NCBI GenBank assembly: GCA_019751755.1 | Contig: JAIENA010000061.1 | Location: forward strand, 1-40,953 | Length of the DNA: 40,953 nucleotides | From: Burkholderiaceae bacterium | GTDB taxonomy: Bacteria; Pseudomonadota; Gammaproteobacteria; Burkholderiales; Burkholderiaceae_D | Direction: 5' to 3' | In this document: positions 37,565 through 40,953 of the stretch, one piece after another | Numbering within the stretch: the first letter of the stretch is position 1 | How the letters are laid out: the number at the start of each line of letters is the position of its first letter | The notes under the pieces: model-generated | Seen by the model: only the letters and a program-made list of their open reading frames with translations | What the model was told of the DNA's origin: nothing | Database searches by the model: none | Position numbers and translations under genes: made by a program

Positions 37565-37639
37565 TTTTTATGGTTCCCTCCCCGCCCGACCATCCCGCAA
37601 GCCGCGTGACGCCGCAGGAGACAGGTTGATCCCCGGTCT

Positions 37640-38707
37640 TTATGGACGGGTCAGGCTGGCAACATACCAATCCATCGCCAGCGCCAACCCTTGTTCGATA
37701 TTATGTGTAGGCACGTAGCCCAGCAGTTGAGCCGCCTTGCTGATGTCGGCCTGCGAATGGCGCACATCGCCGGGGCGGAAATCCTTGTACTGAGGACGGT
37801 GCCCGGACAGGTGCGGGAAACGCGGTTCCAGCAATGTCAGCATCATGGCATACAGTTGGTTGAGGCTGGTGCGGCCGCTCAGCGCCACGTTGTAGACCTG
37901 GTTGACGGCGTCCGGCGCATCGGCCATGGCCGCCAACAGGTTGGCCTGCACGACATTTTCGATGTAGCAAAAGTCGCGGCTGGTTTCGCCATCGCCATTG
38001 ATGGCCAGCGGCTGGTTATTGATCAGTGCGGAGACCCACTGCGGGATCACTGCCGCGTAGGCGCCATGCGGATCCTGGCGCGGACCGAACACATTAAAAT
38101 AACGCAGACCGATGTTTTCCATGCCATAGCAGCGGGCAAACACGTTGGCATACAGTTCATTCACATATTTGGTGACGGCATAGGGCGACAGCGGCTGGCC
38201 GATGCGCTCTTCCACCTTCGGCAGCGCCGGATGGTCGCCATAGGTGGAGCTGGACGCGGCATACACAAAGCGCCGGACCTTGGCGTCGCGGGCCGCCGTC
38301 AGCATGTTCAGGAAACCCGTGACATTGGTGTCGTTGGTGGTTTGCGGGTCGGCCAGCGAACGCGATACCGAACCCAGCGCAGCCTGGTGCAACACGAAAT
38401 CCACCCCTTCGCAGGCCTGCGCGCAATCGGCAGGGTGGCGGATATCGCCGCGGATGAAATGGAAGTTGGACCAGGCTTCGTCGCCCACCGCGGCGGCCAC
38501 CTGGTCCAGGTTGTGTTGGTGGCCCGTGGCGAAGTTATCCAGGCCCGTGACGCGCTGCCCCAGCTTCAACAGGGCTTCGACCAGATTGGAACCAATGAAC
38601 CCGGCAGCACCGGTTACCAGCCAATGGTAGCGGGCGGTTCGCAATTGCTGCGCCACGCGGGGAAAAGCGCCACCGCGCTCGGATTGATCATTCATCAGTG
38701 CATCCAT
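37640..38707 (-). CDS. SDR-family UDP-sugar 4-epimerase (WbpP/TviC-like)
   Basis: 355 aa. Extended short-chain dehydrogenase: NAD-binding [16 protein letters not shown] (31-46), [12 protein letters not shown] (55-66), ASSSTYG (151-157), the catalytic Y176 and K180 ([12 protein letters not shown]) and [12 protein letters not shown]. The sequence pattern is closest to UDP-N-acetylglucosamine/UDP-GlcNAcA C4-epimerases of the WbpP/TviC type. It would supply UDP-GalNAc or UDP-GalNAcA for the EPS. The start is uncertain (ATG 38707 or 38695); no strong ribosome site is seen. It has its own 75-nt gap before the EPS operon. Confidence 0.85.
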   Translation of the reverse strand: MDALMNDQSERGGAFPRVAQQLRTARYHWLVTGAAGFIGSNLVEALLKLGQRVTGLDNFATGHQHNLDQVAAAVGDEAWSNFHFIRGDIRHPADCAQACEGVDFVLHQAALGSVSRSLADPQTTNDTNVTGFLNMLTAARDAKVRRFVYAASSSTYGDHPALPKVEERIGQPLSPYAVTKYVNELYANVFARCYGMENIGLRYFNVFGPRQDPHGAYAAVIPQWVSALINNQPLAINGDGETSRDFCYIENVVQANLLAAMADAPDAVNQVYNVALSGRTSLNQLYAMMLTLLEPRFPHLSGHRPQYKDFRPGDVRHSQADISKAAQLLGYVPTHNIEQGLALAMDWYVASLTRP

Positions 38708-38893
38708 CTATTGAGTCAGTTTGCCGCAAGCTGCATAGCTCGCCAGCATTACCTAAGTGTCGGCGAGGATACCACTCAACACAAGCTTTGCGTTGGTGTT
38801 CCGCGACATTATGGTTGTGTTTGGAGGGATAGCCGCTATCGTCGTTGAGTTTAAAATTAAATGCAAGCTTTATAACGACTCGAACTGAAGAGC

Positions 38894-38935
38894 AATGGCA
38901 TTGTGGCACTATTTGAGCGCAACACCAATGCCATT
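38894..38935. repeat. Inverted repeat flanking a sigma-54-like motif
   Basis: AATGGCATTG (38894-38903) pairs with CAATGCCATT (38926-38935), a perfect 10-bp inverted repeat with a 22-nt spacer. The sigma-54-like motif at 38904-38919 fits exactly between the arms. Each arm is itself almost palindromic (CAATG-CATTG). Confidence 0.55.
38904..38919 (+). promoter_or_regulatory. Candidate sigma-54 promoter
   Basis: TGGCAC-TATTT-GAGCG has a perfect -24 element and the GC of the -12 element at the correct spacing; TT of the -12 is GA. It points toward the lipoprotein gene, whose ATG lies about 260 nt downstream, a rather long leader. PrsR would be the local activator. Confidence 0.4.
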
Positions 38936-39017
38936 TTGGCAAAAATTATTCACATTGATATCCGTGCCACATATTTTATCCGATACATATCAGCTGTTGT
39001 TTCCCTGAAAATTACCC

Positions 39018-39046
39018 TTGACAAACTTGCTAAACAAAAAGAAAAT
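39018..39046 (+). promoter_or_regulatory. Possible sigma-70 promoter for the lipoprotein gene
   Basis: A perfect TTGACA (39018-39023) is followed after 17 nt by GAAAAT (39041-39046), a weak -10. The start codon is about 130 nt downstream. Motif match only. Confidence 0.35.
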
Positions 39047-39178
39047 CAGGCGTTGTTTTTACGATTTATTTCTCGGAGAAATGTTAAATTTTCCCCGCGA
39101 CTAACTATTTCCGCGCTAATCTGAACTCTATCCATTCGGCATCATTTCGGCGCCGCAATTTTCTAGGACAGATCAGAT

Positions 39179-40953
39179 ATGAGTACGCCCCTGAACACTT
39201 CCTTGCGACCTATGTTCGCCACAGTCCTGTGCGCCACGCTCGTGGCATGCGGTGGTGGGAATGATGACACCTCCAGCCTGCCTCCCGCCAGCGTCGTGAC
39301 GATGGGCGGTCCCGCCATTACCGGCGGCGCCACCAATATTGATCCCAAAGGCGCCACCGCGACGGCGACCGCGTCGTCAACCGAGCAGGCCACTGCCGCC
39401 ACAGCGGAACAGGCCAGCACCGCGTCGACGGTACAAGGCGGCGCCACGCTGTCGGCCGGTGCCGTCGTCGGCTTGCTGCCGACCGGCGCGGCGCCCGGAC
39501 CCATTACCGGCGTGGGGTTCACCTACATCACGCCGGTGCAACTGACCAGTACCGCGACGGCGCCGCAAGTCAATACGCCCTTCACGTTTGGCCAGGTCTT
39601 TTCCCAGGGCCACGTGAAGAGCACAGAAAGCGTACTGGCCAGGACTGCCGCCGGCGCCGCCATTCCGGTGCAGGTCGATGTCAAGGCGCGCCATGCCGAT
39701 GGTTCGGTACGCCACGCCGTCATCACGGCCGTGCTGCCCACCAGCATGCCCAAGCAAACCCAGACGATTTACCTGACCAAGGGCACAGCCACGGCCGCCA
39801 CTGGCACCACTACCGGGATGGCGCCGTCGCAATTGCTCAATGCCGGATTCACCTCGAGCTTCAACGCCACCATCGACGGCAAGGTCTACAGCGCATCGGC
39901 CGACGGCTTGCTGAAGGCCGGCGGCCAGACCAGTTGGCTGGCTGGCCCACTGGTCAATGAATGGCTGGTGTCGGCGCCGCTGAAAACCGCATCCGGCGAA
40001 GTCCACCCGCACTTGTCGGCACGTTTTGCCATCCGTGCGTATGGCACCAGCACGGCCCGGGTCGACGTGACGATCGAGAACACCTGGGCGTTTGAAGCAG
40101 CGCCGCAGAACTTCACCTATGACGCGCAAGTGCTGGTGGGCGGCAAACCCGTCTACACCAAAGCCGGACTGACGCACTACCACCATGCACGCTGGCGCGA
40201 AACGTTCTGGTGGGGCAACGCGCCACAACTGGATGTGCGCCACAACGCCGCCTACCTGATTGCCACCAAGGCATTGCCCAACTATGAGTTGCTGACCATC
40301 AAGGAAGCCACACTCGACAGCATGAGCAAGCGCTGGCTGGCCAGCAAGAATGGCCCGATGGAATCGGGCATCGCCGAGCCCTACATGATGACGACCGGCG
40401 GTCGCATCGATCTGGGCTTGCTGCCGCGCTGGAACGCCATGTACCTGCTCAGCATGGACCCGCGCCTGAAAACCGTTGCGCTGGGCATGTCGGAACAGGC
40501 CGGCAGCTGGTCTGCGCACTATCGTAACAAGATCAGCGGCCGCCCGGTCACGCTGGCGGAATACCCGTACATGACACGACTGGGCAACCCGAACGACACC
40601 TATAACCCGGCGACCAAGCTGAAGGAAGTCTTCCCGGATTGCCCGACCACGAAATGCACGTCCCCGCTGGCGGCCGACACGTCGCACCAGCCCGCGTTCG
40701 CTTACCTGCCCTACGTGGTCACGGGTGACTATTACCACCTGGAAGAGTTGCAGTTCTGGGCCAACTTCAGCACGTTCTCATCGAATCCGGGCTACCGCGA
40801 CGCCGGCAAAGGCCTGTTCAAATCCGATCAGGTGCGCGGCCAGGGCTGGAGCCTGCGGACACTGGCGCAAGCGGCCTACATCACCCCCGACGCAGACCCG
40901 CAAAAAGCCAACTTCAATACCATCCTGAACCACAACATCGACTGGTATCACGC
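39179..40953 (+). CDS. Large secreted lipoprotein of unknown function, 5' part
   Basis: Open from ATG 39179 (AGGACAG upstream) to the right edge, at least 591 codons without a stop. The N-terminus is a lipoprotein signal: MFATVLCATLVAC, with Cys24 followed by GGGNDD. A low-complexity Ala/Thr/Ser/Gly segment (about 45-95) is a probable spacer, after which a long extracellular part begins (TFGQVFSQGHVKS, DVKARHADGSVRHAV). Later regions (HHARWRETFWWG, RWNAMYLLSMDP, RGQGWSLRTLAQAAYITPDA) resemble helical-toroid proteins acting on polysaccharides, but I cannot assign a family. Possible surface enzyme or binder of the EPS (inference). The 3' end is outside the window. Confidence 0.85.
   Translation, partial: MSTPLNTSLRPMFATVLCATLVACGGGNDDTSSLPPASVVTMGGPAITGGATNIDPKGATATATASSTEQATAATAEQASTASTVQGGATLSAGAVVGLLPTGAAPGPITGVGFTYITPVQLTSTATAPQVNTPFTFGQVFSQGHVKSTESVLARTAAGAAIPVQVDVKARHADGSVRHAVITAVLPTSMPKQTQTIYLTKGTATAATGTTTGMAPSQLLNAGFTSSFNATIDGKVYSASADGLLKAGGQTSWLAGPLVNEWLVSAPLKTASGEVHPHLSARFAIRAYGTSTARVDVTIENTWAFEAAPQNFTYDAQVLVGGKPVYTKAGLTHYHHARWRETFWWGNAPQLDVRHNAAYLIATKALPNYELLTIKEATLDSMSKRWLASKNGPMESGIAEPYMMTTGGRIDLGLLPRWNAMYLLSMDPRLKTVALGMSEQAGSWSAHYRNKISGRPVTLAEYPYMTRLGNPNDTYNPATKLKEVFPDCPTTKCTSPLAADTSHQPAFAYLPYVVTGDYYHLEELQFWANFSTFSSNPGYRDAGKGLFKSDQVRGQGWSLRTLAQAAYITPDADPQKANFNTILNHNIDWYH

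Larger units (their letters stand above)
38708..39178. promoter_or_regulatory. AT-rich divergent intergenic region
   Basis: A 471-nt gap, markedly richer in A/T than the coding DNA on both sides, separates the minus-strand epimerase and the plus-strand lipoprotein gene. I see a sigma-54-like motif with a flanking inverted repeat (38894-38935), a possible sigma-70 promoter (39018-39046) and no convincing gene. A 73-codon open frame at 38903-39124 has poor codon use and no ribosome site. Confidence 0.6.

Noticed and set aside
38973..38988. TGGCAC on the minus strand as a sigma-54 promoter for the epimerase
   Set aside because: The -12 GC is missing at the required distance (TCAAT instead).
38903..39124. 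73-codon plus-strand open frame in the AT-rich gap
   Set aside because: No ribosome site, codon use unlike the neighbours, overlaps the promoter-like motifs and has no recognisable features.

Overview
The window is high-GC DNA from a Gram-negative bacterium. It almost certainly comes from a betaproteobacterium, and the gene set looks most like Oxalobacteraceae (Massilia / Duganella / Janthinobacterium); the genus is an inference, not a proof. Nearly all of it is an exopolysaccharide (EPS) locus of the exosortase A / PEP-CTERM (XrtA) type. It encodes exosortase A itself and the two-component pair PrsK-PrsR. It also encodes most of the proteins that always travel with them: export lipoprotein, chain-length determinant, tyrosine autokinase, outer-membrane protein, ATPase, deacetylase, FemAB-like protein, amidotransferase and several glycosyltransferases. 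The 3' end of a PEP-CTERM protein gene, the kind of protein exosortase A processes, lies at the very left edge.

Layout. (1) 1-150: the tail of a PEP-CTERM protein and a perfect 13-bp terminator hairpin. (2) 178-5291, minus strand: a compact six-gene set. Transcription begins with a Tat-signal-bearing protein of unknown function, followed by a PqqD-like chaperone, an HPr-kinase-related kinase and a nucleotidyltransferase-fold protein (the HPr-rel-A type of gene set). A lytic transglycosylase that has lost its catalytic glutamate and a FAD-linked oxidase follow. A sigma-54-like promoter sits just upstream of the first gene. (3) 5494-6966, minus: EPS export lipoprotein and a secreted trypsin-like protease. 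(4) 7254-27459, plus: a 16-gene EPS operon with many overlapping stop/start codons, from the Wzz-like chain-length determinant to a last glycosyltransferase. (5) 27494-37564, minus: a seven-gene operon running from the initiating sugar transferase and PrsK-PrsR through a beta-helix protein, a Wzx-type flippase and an alpha/alpha-toroid-like protein to an AAC(3)-fold acyltransferase. Operons 4 and 5 converge on a hairpin at 27463-27489. (6) 37640-38707, minus: a UDP-sugar 4-epimerase. (7) 38708-39178: an AT-rich regulatory region. (8) 39179 to the right edge: a large lipoprotein gene that runs out of the window.

How the parts fit. Nucleotide-sugar enzymes (WecB, SDR epimerase, DegT aminotransferase) make precursors. 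The undecaprenyl-phosphate sugar transferase starts the repeat unit and the glycosyltransferases extend it. The amidotransferase, FemAB protein, AAC(3)-fold acyltransferase and two deacetylases may decorate it. The flippase moves it across the inner membrane, and the chain-length protein, kinase, ATPase, lipoprotein and outer-membrane protein regulate and export it. Exosortase A processes PEP-CTERM proteins such as the one at the left edge. PrsK-PrsR with sigma-54 probably controls the PEP-CTERM regulon. No Wzy polymerase and no PrsT are visible in the window.

The least understood parts are the HPr-rel-A gene set with its probable exported substrate, the dead transglycosylase, and the repeat-rich divergent promoter at 7036-7193. 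I saw no tRNA, rRNA, CRISPR array, insertion sequence or origin.
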